Shown piece after piece: positions 16,739-25,994 of a stretch of 64,000 nucleotides of DNA. Source of the DNA: UWMA-0277 sp965183885 (GTDB taxonomy: Bacteria > Bacteroidota > Bacteroidia > Flavobacteriales > BACL11); the NCBI GenBank assembly GCA_965183885.1, contig OZ238992.1, positions 1,736,001 through 1,800,000 of the forward strand. The letters are read 5' to 3'. The notes under the pieces are model-generated. The model saw only the letters and a list, made by a program, of their open reading frames with translations. It did no database searches and was not told the origin of the DNA. A program made the position numbers and the translations under genes. Every line of letters starts with the position of its first letter. Within the stretch, counting starts at the first letter, position 1.

Positions 16739-17581
16739 TTAGTTGTATTTTTTTACTGATGCTGCTCCAGAAGAGTTTTGTTTTATGATTACACCCGTTC
16801 CATAGAGTTTACATTTACTTGCTCCACTTAAATCAAGAGTTATATCCTTGTTTGCAGTAATAGCAATATTACTTGCTCCAGATGATTCAATAGAAAGGTT
16901 TTTAGATACTATAAAATTTTCTGCAGTTATTTTTGAAGCTCCTGACAAATCAAAACTAGCATTTTTTGCTTTTCCATTTAGGTTGATTTTTGAAGCTCCT
17001 GAGCTTTTAATATTAAGGCTTTTTGAAACAATAAAGTTCTCTGTAGTTATTTTTGAGGCTCCTGATAAATCAAAACTAGTATTTTTGCTTACTCCTTCTA
17101 GGTTTATTTTTGAGGCTCCAGAACTTTCAAGGTTAAGGTTGTCTGCAATATCTAAGTTTGCTTTTATTTTAGTTGCTCCTGATAAATCAAACTCAAGATT
17201 TTCAGTTTTAAAATTATTTATTATAATACTACATGCTCCATCAGCAGTTATTTTATTAATATCTGAGGTATAAACTTCAGCAATTAACTCAGTATTTTTG
17301 TAATTGTATCCTGTAATTAATCCAAGGCTAACAGTTTCGTTATACTGATTAATATCTAAGAATTCAATTAGGTTTTCATCACATTTAATAATTATTTTTT
17401 CAGTTGTTGATTGAATAATTTTAACCTCAAATGAATTTGAAATCTTAAGTGTATTAAAGTCAGCATAGTTATAAGGCGTTTCTGTTATTTCATTATTTCC
17501 TATTATAGTTTCTTGTAATAAGCAACCAGAAAATAAAAGGATTGCAATTAAGCTTGCGAGTAAAGTATTTAGTTTTTTCAT
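16739..17581 (-). CDS. GIN-domain (DUF2807) lipoprotein with internal 40-residue repeats
   Basis: This 280-residue protein has a lipoprotein signal (LLFSGC, lipid-attachment Cys20) followed by a DUF2807/putative auto-transporter adhesin head GIN domain, a right-handed beta-helix. The C-terminal half is built of near-identical 40-residue units, each containing SSGASKINL, SFDLSGASKIT and ENFIVSK. The last unit is degenerate. SGAS turns recur about seven times, as is typical of the beta-helix. It is predicted to be envelope-anchored; its biochemical role is unknown. It follows the M1 peptidase gene by 2 bp, so it belongs to the same minus-strand unit. Confidence 0.85.
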   Translation of the reverse strand: MKKLNTLLASLIAILLFSGCLLQETIIGNNEITETPYNYADFNTLKISNSFEVKIIQSTTEKIIIKCDENLIEFLDINQYNETVSLGLITGYNYKNTELIAEVYTSDINKITADGACSIIINNFKTENLEFDLSGATKIKANLDIADNLNLESSGASKINLEGVSKNTSFDLSGASKITTENFIVSKSLNIKSSGASKINLNGKAKNASFDLSGASKITAENFIVSKNLSIESSGASNIAITANKDITLDLSGASKCKLYGTGVIIKQNSSGAASVKKYN

Positions 17582-17583
17582 AA

Positions 17584-20448
17584 TTAAAATAAGTTTAATT
17601 TAAAGTCAAAGTTAATATCGTATCGTAAAATATTTTGGTAGTTATTAAATTCTACTAAGCCACTTTCAGTATAAATAGGAAGGTAAATATTTATGATATC
17701 CCCTAGTAATGGAATGTGTAATCCTGTTCCATAAGCTATATCTGTTCCGTTACTTCCTGCTTCAGCATATAATCTAAACCTGTCTGTTAAATTATATTCA
17801 GCACTTAATGTGCTTAACCATTTTTCAGCACTAATATTGCTAAAGTGTTTTAGCCCTCCTTCATTCATAAATAGTTGTTGAGTGTACAATCCACTTGTAG
17901 CATTTCTTCCTAATGCTTTATTAGAGAACATATAATCATTTAAACCATTCCAAGCACTCATTTGTAAATTATAGGCTGAATTACTTGTTTGTACTAAACC
18001 AGCATAAGCTCGTAGGCTTAAACGCTTTTTTTTGTTGATGTCATAATTATACTTGATAATTAAGTTTGCCTTTGTAAAGTCTTTTCCAAGTTCTGTTTTA
18101 AAAGATATAGAGTAAGGGTTAATTGTTCTGTAGTTTGAAAATAAATAATTTGCTTTTGCAAATTGTAAAGTTTTATAGCCTTTATTTAAATTAATAAATG
18201 AAGTGTAGATAGAGCTTTCTTTTTTACTTCTAAGGTTTTCTTTACGTAAATTAATAGTTATATTAGGTTCAAGCCTTTGATATTGATTACTTGAGGTGTA
18301 TAAGTATTGATCAGCCTTAAGACCTATTTTATATTTGCTAATAAGGGCTTTAGGGTGGTGTCTTTCATAACCTAAATTTGCACTTCCTGAAAAATGATTC
18401 TCAGCAGCAGTACTATACATAGGAGTTAGCTTGTACGAAAATCCTTCTTTAGGAATAAAGCGATTGTAAAAACTTGCTCCAAATGATAATTTATCATACA
18501 TATTCCATTTTAGCATTGGATGATAGAAAATCTGTGTTTTTTCAGGGTGATATAAACTTCCAATAAGTTGAAATTTTAAAGGTTCACAGGTTTTAAATAC
18601 TCCTTTTGTTTTTATGATGTTATTATTCCTATTAATTTCAGGCATGTTTTTATTATAATCAATTCGGATATGATTATAGTTATTGTTAGGGTATTTGATA
18701 GTTTTCTTGTTTTCAAATCCTTCTATCCATATAGGGTTTATACTTTCTCCACTTTTTACACCACTAATAGTAACTGGTCCTTTTATTTCTCCTTTGTTTT
18801 TAAGAGTAATAAGTAAGTTTTCATTTTCTTTTTTAATTTTAGTAATTGAGTAGTCTAATTGTTTTGTGGTATTAATTATATCTTCAAAAAACCAAGATAA
18901 ATCTTTCTCTGTTACTTCTTCAAATACTAGTTTTAGGTCCTTAGGTTGAGGGTGTTTGTATTGCCATTTTTCAAAGTAAGTTTGCATACATTCATCATAA
19001 AGATCTTCTCCTAGGTAACTCATTAAGTAATCAAAGACTACAGCTGTTTTAGAATAGACTATTCCTCCATAATTTATAGGAAGGTAATCTGCAGAATGCA
19101 ATTCAATTGGTTGATCTTTTCCTGTCCAGGCATTCATGAAATATATCATTTCACCTGTCATCTCTTTATTAGAATACTCATTTAGGTCCAGTATCTTGTT
19201 TATGAACTCTGGAATAGCATCTGTCACCATATTATAATCAGGATATTTATTACGCATGTAACGCATTTCATTATGAGAGTTAAGCCCCTCATCAAGCCAA
19301 GGATGGTCTCTTTCATTACTTCCTAATATCCCATAAAACCAGTTGTGTCCTACTTCGTGAGTAATTACTTGGTCTAAAAGTATAGGGTCTCTCATTTCTC
19401 CAATTACTGTTACATTAGGATATTCCATTCCTCCACCTGCACTTATTGTTCCATCAATAGCAGTACAGTGTTTATAAGGGTAGTCACCATTCCAAAGAGA
19501 GTAGTAGTAAACAGCATCATGCATATATTCTATAGAGTTTCCCCAGATTTTAGCCTCATTATTGGTAAACATAGTCCAGAGTGTAACCTTTTCCTTAGTA
19601 TGAGGTAACTCAACTTTTCCTTTTAATACATTAAAACGTTTGTCAGCAAACCATCCAAAGTCATGCACATTATTTTGAATGTAACGTAAGGTTTTAGTAT
19701 TTGAATCAGAAACAGGAAAGCTCATATCGTTTCCAAAATCTGTAATAGTATCAGTAATTTTAGCTAGTTCATCTAAGCGTATTAATTCTTCTTTGTTTTG
19801 TAGATCTCCAGTAGCCCCAATTGTGTAGTTGCTTGGTAGTGTAATGCTTACATCAAAACTTCCAAATTCAGAATAGAATTCACCTTGGTTTAGATAGGGC
19901 ATAGGGTGCCAACCATTAATGTCATATACCGCAGGTTTTGGATACCATTGTGTTATCATATAGGATTGGCCAACATGACCTAAACGAGAAAATTTAGCAT
20001 CAGGGATTTTTACAAAAAATGGAGTTGAAATTTGTATGCTTTCTCCTGATTTCAGGGGCTTATTTAATATTAATTTACAAATATCAATATGTTCAGGATG
20101 GTATTCCCATTTTACTTTTTTTCCATCTACCTTAAAGCTGAGTTTATTTATATATCCTTGTTCAGCTTCAGTAGCGTAATATCCTTTTCTGTTACCATTT
20201 GCTAGATCTTGCTTAAATAGTGCAGTAGAATTTGTTTTATAAGCATTAGGCCAAATATGAAACCATAGAAAATCTAAATTATCAGGGGAGTTATTGGTGT
20301 AATTAATCTGCTCATTTCCTGTTAAGGTATGTGCTTTATCATCTAATGTTACTTCAATGGTATAATTTGCTTCTTGTTGAAAATATTCTTGTGCTAATAA
20401 GTTGTTAGCTCCTAAAAGGCTAAGTATAGCAAATGCTATTTTTTTCAT
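17584..20448 (-). CDS. M1 family metallopeptidase (aminopeptidase N-like)
   Basis: This 954-residue exported zinc peptidase has a signal peptide (residues 1-19, NNLLAQ end). The catalytic motif HEVGHNW places zinc ligands at His364 and His368, with the third ligand Glu387 in WLDEGLN, the standard HExxH-x18-E arrangement. The exopeptidase motif GAMEN is replaced by GGGMEYP, as in many Bacteroidota M1 members. The last roughly 300 residues look beta-rich with alternating aromatic residues, so a C-terminal outer-membrane-barrel-like region is possible (my inference). It sits between the GIN-domain lipoprotein and a regulatory-domain protein with gaps of 2 bp on either side, forming a tight three-gene operon. 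Confidence 0.9.
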   Translation of the reverse strand: MKKIAFAILSLLGANNLLAQEYFQQEANYTIEVTLDDKAHTLTGNEQINYTNNSPDNLDFLWFHIWPNAYKTNSTALFKQDLANGNRKGYYATEAEQGYINKLSFKVDGKKVKWEYHPEHIDICKLILNKPLKSGESIQISTPFFVKIPDAKFSRLGHVGQSYMITQWYPKPAVYDINGWHPMPYLNQGEFYSEFGSFDVSITLPSNYTIGATGDLQNKEELIRLDELAKITDTITDFGNDMSFPVSDSNTKTLRYIQNNVHDFGWFADKRFNVLKGKVELPHTKEKVTLWTMFTNNEAKIWGNSIEYMHDAVYYYSLWNGDYPYKHCTAIDGTISAGGGMEYPNVTVIGEMRDPILLDQVITHEVGHNWFYGILGSNERDHPWLDEGLNSHNEMRYMRNKYPDYNMVTDAIPEFINKILDLNEYSNKEMTGEMIYFMNAWTGKDQPIELHSADYLPINYGGIVYSKTAVVFDYLMSYLGEDLYDECMQTYFEKWQYKHPQPKDLKLVFEEVTEKDLSWFFEDIINTTKQLDYSITKIKKENENLLITLKNKGEIKGPVTISGVKSGESINPIWIEGFENKKTIKYPNNNYNHIRIDYNKNMPEINRNNNIIKTKGVFKTCEPLKFQLIGSLYHPEKTQIFYHPMLKWNMYDKLSFGASFYNRFIPKEGFSYKLTPMYSTAAENHFSGSANLGYERHHPKALISKYKIGLKADQYLYTSSNQYQRLEPNITINLRKENLRSKKESSIYTSFINLNKGYKTLQFAKANYLFSNYRTINPYSISFKTELGKDFTKANLIIKYNYDINKKKRLSLRAYAGLVQTSNSAYNLQMSAWNGLNDYMFSNKALGRNATSGLYTQQLFMNEGGLKHFSNISAEKWLSTLSAEYNLTDRFRLYAEAGSNGTDIAYGTGLHIPLLGDIINIYLPIYTESGLVEFNNYQNILRYDINFDFKLNLF

Positions 20449-20450
20449 AG

Positions 20451-22004
20451 TTATTTTATTTTTTTGAATTCTTTCATTTGTTTAGTAGGTTCAATAATTG
20501 AATAGTCTTTCCATAAGTTTTCATCAAACTGATTTACATAAGTAATTTTTGCTCTCTCTCTTTCCTTAAAATTATGATACTCAATGTCTGGTAGCTTCTC
20601 ATTATCAATAACTAAAACTTCTATTGATTCTTTAAATGCAGCAGTAAAATCCATATCAACTTTTACTTCTTTTAATTTTTTATCAAACAGAAAGCGTCTT
20701 TTCTTCTTTTGTAGTGCAATTTTTCTATCAACATTAATGGTATAAGTGCTTTGATAGGAACTATATTTTAATTGATAATTATCATCTATTTTGTCAAAAT
20801 GAATAGAGCCTTTAAAAGCTGAATGGGTATATCCAATTCCAAATAGGTAAAAACCTTTCCCTTTTTTACCTTCAGCAAATTCATAGTCTGCTCTTATTAA
20901 AGCTGAGGTATTTATAGAAACATATAGTCTACCTTTATAAGTTCCTCTATATCTTGGTGTAAAATCAATAATATAAGCACTTTCTCCATTAATAGAAGTT
21001 GCTCCTTTTATAGTGTATCGGTATCTTTCTGTTTTGTGTAAGAATTCCCATATTTTTTCACTCTTTAGAGTTGCATAATAAAGGTTACTTTTAGTACTGC
21101 TGTGAAGAATTTTTATCTCTCTTGTATCTTTATCTTCTTTTAGTGTGTCTTCTTTTAAAGAAAAACTAGTAGTTTTTTCTTCCTCTTTAATACTGTCATT
21201 TATTGACGTTTTTTCTTTATTACTAATATCTAATTTTACTTTAAAGACTCCGGTCTTTATTTTCCAGTATTCGTCATCATTAGTATTATTAAATAAGCTA
21301 TCAAAAATATCTTCTACAGCACCAAGTTCAGTAATATCCTTTGATGTTAACTCAACAGTTTTTTTAGGGTCAATTTTTATTTCTACACTACCTTCTTTAT
21401 TCTTCTTAGTGTAGATGTCGACTAAGAAGTCACGGTGTGAAATAGAATGTTTTGGTATTTTGTTCTCTATTATTTTAAGAATCTCTGGGGTAACTTCCTT
21501 TATAGTATTTTTTTTAGGGTCTAGTTTAAAAGTTATGATGTCAGTATTGTCTTTGTAACGAATAAAAGCTTGTTTCTTATGTGTGGGAGTTTTATAATTC
21601 TGATCTTTATGTATTAATATATTTTTAACAATAAATTCAGCACTAGGTGTTGATCCTAATATTAATATTTCGTTTAGGTTGTAAATATTTTCATGTAATG
21701 CAATAGTAGTATTGTTTCTAAGGTCAGCTATAGCGATATTTTTAGTTTTAAAACCAATACATTGAAAACGGATAGTATCGTTATTTTTTAAGTTTGAGGT
21801 ATTTACTGAGAAGTTTCCATTTTCATTACTAATAGTTCCTTTACCATTTTTTAAGTTGATAATATTTACATAAGGAAGAGGTTCTTGATTTTCTACGTTC
21901 AATAATACTCCTGCTATTTCAGTATAAACAGGTATTTGTTTATTCTGAGAAAAGCTATTTATTGATAGTAATAAGGAAATATATATAAAGGAAAATTGTT
22001 TCAT
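20451..22004 (-). CDS. Exported protein with carboxypeptidase-regulatory-like domain
   Basis: This 517-residue protein has a signal peptide (residues 1-19) and an N-terminal CarboxypepD_reg-like sandwich at about residues 25-115, including GVLLNVENQEPLPYVNI and the GNFSVNT turn. The remainder contains paired beta-strands rich in Tyr, Lys and Asp (for example RYRGTYKGRLYVSINTSALIRADYEFAEG), similar to Bacteroidota envelope proteins of the DUF5686-like kind, but I cannot name it with confidence. It is the first gene of the operon with the M1 peptidase (2 bp gap). Confidence 0.7.
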   Translation of the reverse strand: MKQFSFIYISLLLSINSFSQNKQIPVYTEIAGVLLNVENQEPLPYVNIINLKNGKGTISNENGNFSVNTSNLKNNDTIRFQCIGFKTKNIAIADLRNNTTIALHENIYNLNEILILGSTPSAEFIVKNILIHKDQNYKTPTHKKQAFIRYKDNTDIITFKLDPKKNTIKEVTPEILKIIENKIPKHSISHRDFLVDIYTKKNKEGSVEIKIDPKKTVELTSKDITELGAVEDIFDSLFNNTNDDEYWKIKTGVFKVKLDISNKEKTSINDSIKEEEKTTSFSLKEDTLKEDKDTREIKILHSSTKSNLYYATLKSEKIWEFLHKTERYRYTIKGATSINGESAYIIDFTPRYRGTYKGRLYVSINTSALIRADYEFAEGKKGKGFYLFGIGYTHSAFKGSIHFDKIDDNYQLKYSSYQSTYTINVDRKIALQKKKRRFLFDKKLKEVKVDMDFTAAFKESIEVLVIDNEKLPDIEYHNFKERERAKITYVNQFDENLWKDYSIIEPTKQMKEFKKIK

Positions 22005-22171
22005 AATAATATTAATTTTTAAGACATGCTCTTATACATTCCTTTAGACTATTTATATGTTTTATTATATAGGGTAGTACTTATAAGGACGTAAATATAA
22101 TAAAATAAGCTCTGTAAAAAGTATAATAATTTGTGATAACAGACTTCTAAATTTATTAATATCTAGTTTCT

Positions 22172-23722
22172 TTATTCGTCATTACAGCTAACACAAGTTA
22201 AACCTTCTTTTTCCATTTTCCAATAATGCCCTAACATATCATAATCCCACATATCTTGTACATTCTTAACGTCATAGATAATATTTTTTAGGCTATGATC
22301 TAAGTAAATAGTTTTTCCTTCAGGAATTTCTAGTACTAAATCTAGTTCTTGCATGCGCCACTTTTGTTCCTTTAAAGTAAAATAATTATCTAAGATAAGA
22401 TCATTCTTATCAATGGTAAAATCAAAATTAATAGCGTCAGCAAATCGTTTTGCACTTTTTCTATCTTTACTATATGCTTTTGTTTTTTCTGTAAAATTAA
22501 TAGCATTATTTCTGCTTCTGATAATATCTAGTCCCATTCCTAAACCTATTAAAGAGTCTTCAAAAGGAGAAACATCAAAACTTTTAGTGTCAAATATATT
22601 ATTTAAATCATGATCTACTTCATTAAGGCTTAAAAAGATAGTGTCATTTTCAATAGTAATTGTCTCTGTAGTTATACTGGTTGCTTTTTTTCTGAATTCT
22701 TTTGTGGTATTAATTCCAGCACTTCCTAATAAAACCCAACTAATAATCCATAATATTAACATTCCTACTTTATAATTAGAATGAATTTTAGTTCCAAATA
22801 ATAAGCGTAACCCTGTTAGAATAACAGCAATAATAGGTATTCCAAAGAATAATAATAACCCATAAGATAGGGTGCTATCAATAGAGCTTAAATTTAGGTA
22901 AGGACTGTGGTAAAAATTAAAGTGAAGCCCTCCTTCGGATAAAAGAATAGTTGAAACAATTACAAGAAAAAATATTCCAATCCCTACAGCAAACATTCCT
23001 AAACAACTTCCAATAAATTTTGCAGTACCACTAAATAAGCTAATAAAGAAATCGGTAATATTTTGAGTAATTGTTCGTGCTTGTTTTCCGTATTTTTTTG
23101 TTTTAGGGCTATTTACAAAATCATCCATTCTATCTTTAATATTCCCTAGTTCATCTTTAATATTTTTTTCAATATTAGAAATATTTACTTTTTCTCCTTT
23201 CATTTCTAACTTCTCAGCAGTTGTTTTTGCCTCAGGAATTGCAATCCAGAAAATGATATAAATTAAGAAACCACCACCAGTAAATAGTAATATTAAAAAG
23301 GTAAGACGAATCCATAAAGGGTCAATGTCAAAGTAGTTTGCTAAACCACCACATACACCTGCAACCATTCTGTCATCAGCATCACGAAACACACGTCTTC
23401 TTTTCCCAGCTCTTAGGTCTTCTTCTTTGCTTTTTTCTTCTTGGTATTCCTCTTCATTTATTTCATCATCATACTGATTAGGATTTCCCATTATATCAAC
23501 TACAGTATTTACATCAGCAATAGAAACAGCATCTTTTTTGCCTAATTTTTCAGTAAAGATTTCAGCAATTCTTCCTTCAATATCTTTTAATATCTCATCT
23601 CCACCTTCTTCATTTTTAAAATGATTTTTAAGGCTGTTTAGGTAATTGTTTAATATTTCAAATGCATCTTCATCAATATGAAAAACAATACCTCCTAAGT
23701 TTATATTTACGGTTTTATTCAT
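22172..23722 (-). CDS. PspC-domain membrane protein
   Basis: This 516-residue protein has a cytoplasmic N-terminal part of about 105 residues, then a PspC domain at about residues 109-168 (RRVFRDADDRMVAGVCGGLANYFDIDPLWIRL, given here as two halves RRVFRDADDRMVAGVCGG and LANYFDIDPLWIRL). Several more transmembrane helices and a roughly 150-residue C-terminal domain follow. PspC proteins take part in envelope-stress signalling. The gene overlaps the padR stop by 8 bp, so it is the last gene of the DUF4252-like/PadR/PspC operon. It may be controlled by that PadR regulator. Confidence 0.9.
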   Translation of the reverse strand: MNKTVNINLGGIVFHIDEDAFEILNNYLNSLKNHFKNEEGGDEILKDIEGRIAEIFTEKLGKKDAVSIADVNTVVDIMGNPNQYDDEINEEEYQEEKSKEEDLRAGKRRRVFRDADDRMVAGVCGGLANYFDIDPLWIRLTFLILLFTGGGFLIYIIFWIAIPEAKTTAEKLEMKGEKVNISNIEKNIKDELGNIKDRMDDFVNSPKTKKYGKQARTITQNITDFFISLFSGTAKFIGSCLGMFAVGIGIFFLVIVSTILLSEGGLHFNFYHSPYLNLSSIDSTLSYGLLLFFGIPIIAVILTGLRLLFGTKIHSNYKVGMLILWIISWVLLGSAGINTTKEFRKKATSITTETITIENDTIFLSLNEVDHDLNNIFDTKSFDVSPFEDSLIGLGMGLDIIRSRNNAINFTEKTKAYSKDRKSAKRFADAINFDFTIDKNDLILDNYFTLKEQKWRMQELDLVLEIPEGKTIYLDHSLKNIIYDVKNVQDMWDYDMLGHYWKMEKEGLTCVSCNDE

Positions 23723-24053
23723 CTTTTTTTGTTTTAGTAGTTAATCGTACTGCTTTTGCTAAATCTTTCCAGGTTGTATCTAGTTCTTGTAAAAAGGAAG
23801 TTCCTTTTTCGGTTAATGAGTAGTATTTTCTGGGAGGACCAGAGCTTGATTCTTCCCATCTGTAATTAAGTAATTCAGCATTTTTTAACCTTGTAAGTAA
23901 AGGGTAAAGCGTTCCTTCAACAACTATCATTTTCGCTTTCTTGAGTTTTTCAATGATATCAGAAGGGTAGGCCTCTCCATTTTTAAGTATAGAAAGGATG
24001 CAATACTCCAAAATTCCTTTCCGCATTTGCGATTGTGTATTTTCAATTTTCAT
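23715..24053 (-). CDS. PadR family transcriptional regulator
   Basis: This 112-residue protein is a compact PadR winged-helix repressor of the short subfamily. The N-terminal segment MRKGILEYCILSILKNGEAY and the segment VVEGTLYPLLTRLKNAELL form the helix-turn-helix. PRKYYSLTEKG is the wing, and a short C-terminal helix serves for dimerisation. It shares one base with the end of the upstream DUF4252-like gene and overlaps pspC by 8 bp, so all three are translationally coupled. A perfect 7-bp inverted repeat at the operon promoter is a candidate autoregulatory operator. Confidence 0.93.
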   Translation of the reverse strand: MKIENTQSQMRKGILEYCILSILKNGEAYPSDIIEKLKKAKMIVVEGTLYPLLTRLKNAELLNYRWEESSSGPPRKYYSLTEKGTSFLQELDTTWKDLAKAVRLTTKTKKDE

Positions 24054-24541
24054 TAGAGATTTTTTACGTGTTTACATGCTTTTAGGTTTAAAGCATTTGA
24101 TACCTGACAAAGCTCATGAGCTTTTAGTTTTCCAAAAAATGAAATAAGACTTCCTTTACCTACTTCTTTTAAAAGTAAATGTGCTTCGTGTATTTTTTTT
24201 CCTTTTCTTATAATAAATAACCTAGAGCTATCATCATCAGTATCAATTTCTTTATAGTTTGAAGCAAAAAAATCTAAGGTCTTTTCATAATTAGAAACTA
24301 TTTGTTCAGTCTCGTTTTCAGAGAAATAAAGTAGTTTAATTTGATGTAGGTCTCCAGTGACATGATGTGTAGTGCCATCTTCATTTTCTGTTGTTATATC
24401 TATAGCGTCAAGTATTACTTTAGAAAAAGATAAATAAGTAACATCTTCTTCATTCTGTAGCTTATGATAAATTTTATCAGAATTACTTTGAGCATTTATA
24501 GCAAAAGGAATAAAGAGAATAAGGTGTAGTAAGGTTTTCAT
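24053..24541 (-). CDS. DUF4252-like exported protein
   Basis: This 162-residue protein has a signal peptide (about residues 1-17, FAINAQ). The body is a small alpha/beta domain containing YLSFSKVILDAID, IKLLYFSENE and a GKKIHEAHLLLKEVGKGSLISFFGK segment, resembling the DUF4252 family of Bacteroidota. Assignment is from pattern only, so another related DUF is possible. It is the first gene of the PadR/PspC operon and lies directly downstream of the palindrome-bearing promoter. Confidence 0.6.
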   Translation of the reverse strand: MKTLLHLILFIPFAINAQSNSDKIYHKLQNEEDVTYLSFSKVILDAIDITTENEDGTTHHVTGDLHQIKLLYFSENETEQIVSNYEKTLDFFASNYKEIDTDDDSSRLFIIRKGKKIHEAHLLLKEVGKGSLISFFGKLKAHELCQVSNALNLKACKHVKNL

Positions 24542-24567
24542 AATTTTACTTTTTTATTTTAATGGCA

Positions 24568-24607
24568 CAAACATAATAAAAAATATAATACTATGTAAAG
24601 CATAGTA
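24568..24607 (-). promoter_or_regulatory. Promoter and palindromic operator of the PadR/PspC operon
   Basis: The minus strand has TATGTTTG (24575-24568), a perfect TAnnTTTG -7 box, 27 bp before the ATG at 24541. A perfect 7-bp inverted repeat TACTATG-N5-CATAGTA (24589-24607) covers the expected -33 position, where TTTA stands 20 bp from the -7 box. This is the typical position for a repressor operator. PadR, encoded in the same operon, is the obvious candidate ligand (inference). Confidence 0.55.
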
Positions 24608-24660
24608 CTATAAAAATAAATTACTAGATAAGAATATTTTTGTGAAACGTTAAAAAATGA

Positions 24661-25509
24661 CTATTTTATTAATAAATCTACAATTACTAAAGCACCAAAA
24701 ATGATCGATGCAATGCCATTTGTTGTGAAAAATGCTAAGTTTATTTTGCTGAGGTCGTTAGCTTTTACCAAAGTATGTTGGTATACAAGTAGGGCAGAAA
24801 AGATAGAAAATCCTATCCAATAAAATTTTCCGAAATCATACATTGTTCCTGCCAAAGTAAGTGCAATAAAGGTGAAGAAATGTAAAAAATTAGAGAGGTT
24901 AAGTGCATTTTCTTTTCCTATTAATACAGGAATAGAGTGTAAGTTTTGGGATTTGTCAAAAGCTTCATCTTGTAGGGCATACATAATATCAAAACCACTA
25001 ACCCAGAAAAGTACAGCTGCTGAAAATAAAAGTGGAATAATAGCAAAGGTGCCACTTACTGCTAAGTATGCTCCAATAGGAGCTAAGGCTAGTCCTAAGC
25101 CTAAAACTAGGTGACATAGAGCTGTAAAGCGTTTGGTGTAACTATAGCCTAATATTACTATAAGAGCAATAGGAGATAAGCTTAAGCAGAGCGTATTGAT
25201 AAAATAAGTTGTTCCTATAAAAAGGAGGCTATTTATAATAACAAAAATAAGAGCAGAATTTGCTTTAATACTTCCATTAGGTATTTCTCTTACTTGTGCA
25301 GTTCTGGGGTTAGCTGTATCAATATCTCTATCTATATAGCGATTAAAGGCCATTGCTGCCGAGCGTGCAAAAATCATACAGAGTACTACATAAACAAGTG
25401 TAATCCATTCAAAATTATAAGACTGCGTAGCAAGAAAAAAACCAATAAATGCAAATGGCATTGCAAAAATAGTATGGCTAAATTTTATAAGAGATAAGTA
25501 TTTATTCAT
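24661..25509 (-). CDS. UbiA-like polyprenyltransferase (menaquinone pathway, MqnP-like)
   Basis: This 282-residue integral membrane prenyltransferase has about eight helices. The first prenyl-diphosphate/Mg motif is NRYIDRDID (Asp60, Asp64), followed by NPRTAQVREIPNG. The second is DIMYALQDE around residue 175. The RTA-x-REIP signature matches the UbiA-like group annotated as putative 4-hydroxybenzoate polyprenyltransferase, which in menaquinone-only bacteria probably acts in the futalosine route (MqnP). Bacteroidota use menaquinone, so that role is preferred over ubiquinone synthesis, but no mqn gene lies nearby. It overlaps the upstream DUF4440 gene by 8 bp. Confidence 0.85.
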   Translation of the reverse strand: MNKYLSLIKFSHTIFAMPFAFIGFFLATQSYNFEWITLVYVVLCMIFARSAAMAFNRYIDRDIDTANPRTAQVREIPNGSIKANSALIFVIINSLLFIGTTYFINTLCLSLSPIALIVILGYSYTKRFTALCHLVLGLGLALAPIGAYLAVSGTFAIIPLLFSAAVLFWVSGFDIMYALQDEAFDKSQNLHSIPVLIGKENALNLSNFLHFFTFIALTLAGTMYDFGKFYWIGFSIFSALLVYQHTLVKANDLSKINLAFFTTNGIASIIFGALVIVDLLIK

Positions 25510-25933
25510 CTAGTGTTGTATAGTCTTTAATGATAAACCATTGTCCATCAATTTTATTAAATGTAAGAGTAAAGCTTCCTTTTGGATTATCATTTGTTCT
25601 TATTAGTTCCCAATTTCCATCTAAGGTTGCGGTAGTTTTGTTTTGTAATTTTACTTCAATTATTTTAAACTGTAAACTTCCCATACTTGCTTTAGTAGGG
25701 TAGGATGTTTTATAGTTTTTTAGTGTAGCATCCCAACCTTTGGTTACTCCATTTTTTGATACAAAAGTTAAACTGTTCGATTGCCAATAACCTAGCATAA
25801 AACCATCAATATCACCATTATTCCAGGCAATCTGTTGGGTGTGGAGTACTTCTTTTATAGCGTTAATTTCAGAACTAGTATTCATGTTGCAAGCAGATAA
25901 AATAATAAGAAAAAGGGCAAATATAGCTTTCAT
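25502..25933 (-). CDS. DUF4440 / SnoaL-like lipoprotein
   Basis: This 143-residue protein has a lipoprotein signal (LIILSAC, Cys15). An NTF2-like cone-shaped domain follows: EVLHTQQIAWNNGDIDGFMLGYW at its start (first half EVLHTQQIAWNNGD), then GTKLGW-like segment GVTKGWDATLKNY, and a C-terminal strand pair GSFTLTFNKIDGQWFIIKDY. This is the classical DUF4440 pattern. The catalytic role is unknown. It overlaps the UbiA-like gene by 8 bp and is divergent from hisS, with a perfect minus-strand -7 box at 25945-25952. Confidence 0.85.
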   Translation of the reverse strand: MKAIFALFLIILSACNMNTSSEINAIKEVLHTQQIAWNNGDIDGFMLGYWQSNSLTFVSKNGVTKGWDATLKNYKTSYPTKASMGSLQFKIIEVKLQNKTTATLDGNWELIRTNDNPKGSFTLTFNKIDGQWFIIKDYTTLDE

Positions 25934-25944
25934 AATTTTCGCAT

Positions 25945-25952
25945 CAAAACTA
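25945..25952 (-). promoter_or_regulatory. -7 element (TAGTTTTG) for the DUF4440/UbiA-like operon
   Basis: A perfect TAnnTTTG on the minus strand, 12 bp before the ATG at 25933, in the 61-bp divergent gap with hisS. Confidence 0.45.
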
Positions 25953-25994
25953 ATGAATTTTATCTATTATATTTTACGATATTTGCAAACAATT

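Noticed and set aside
16848..17273. 141-residue plus-strand ORF with repeats opposite the GIN-domain gene
   Set aside because: Its repeats simply mirror the SGAS repeats of the real minus-strand gene; no signal or promoter.
25839..25994. N-terminal extension of hisS
   Set aside because: Not HisRS-like, overlaps the divergent DUF4440 gene; ATG 25995 gives the canonical N-terminus.
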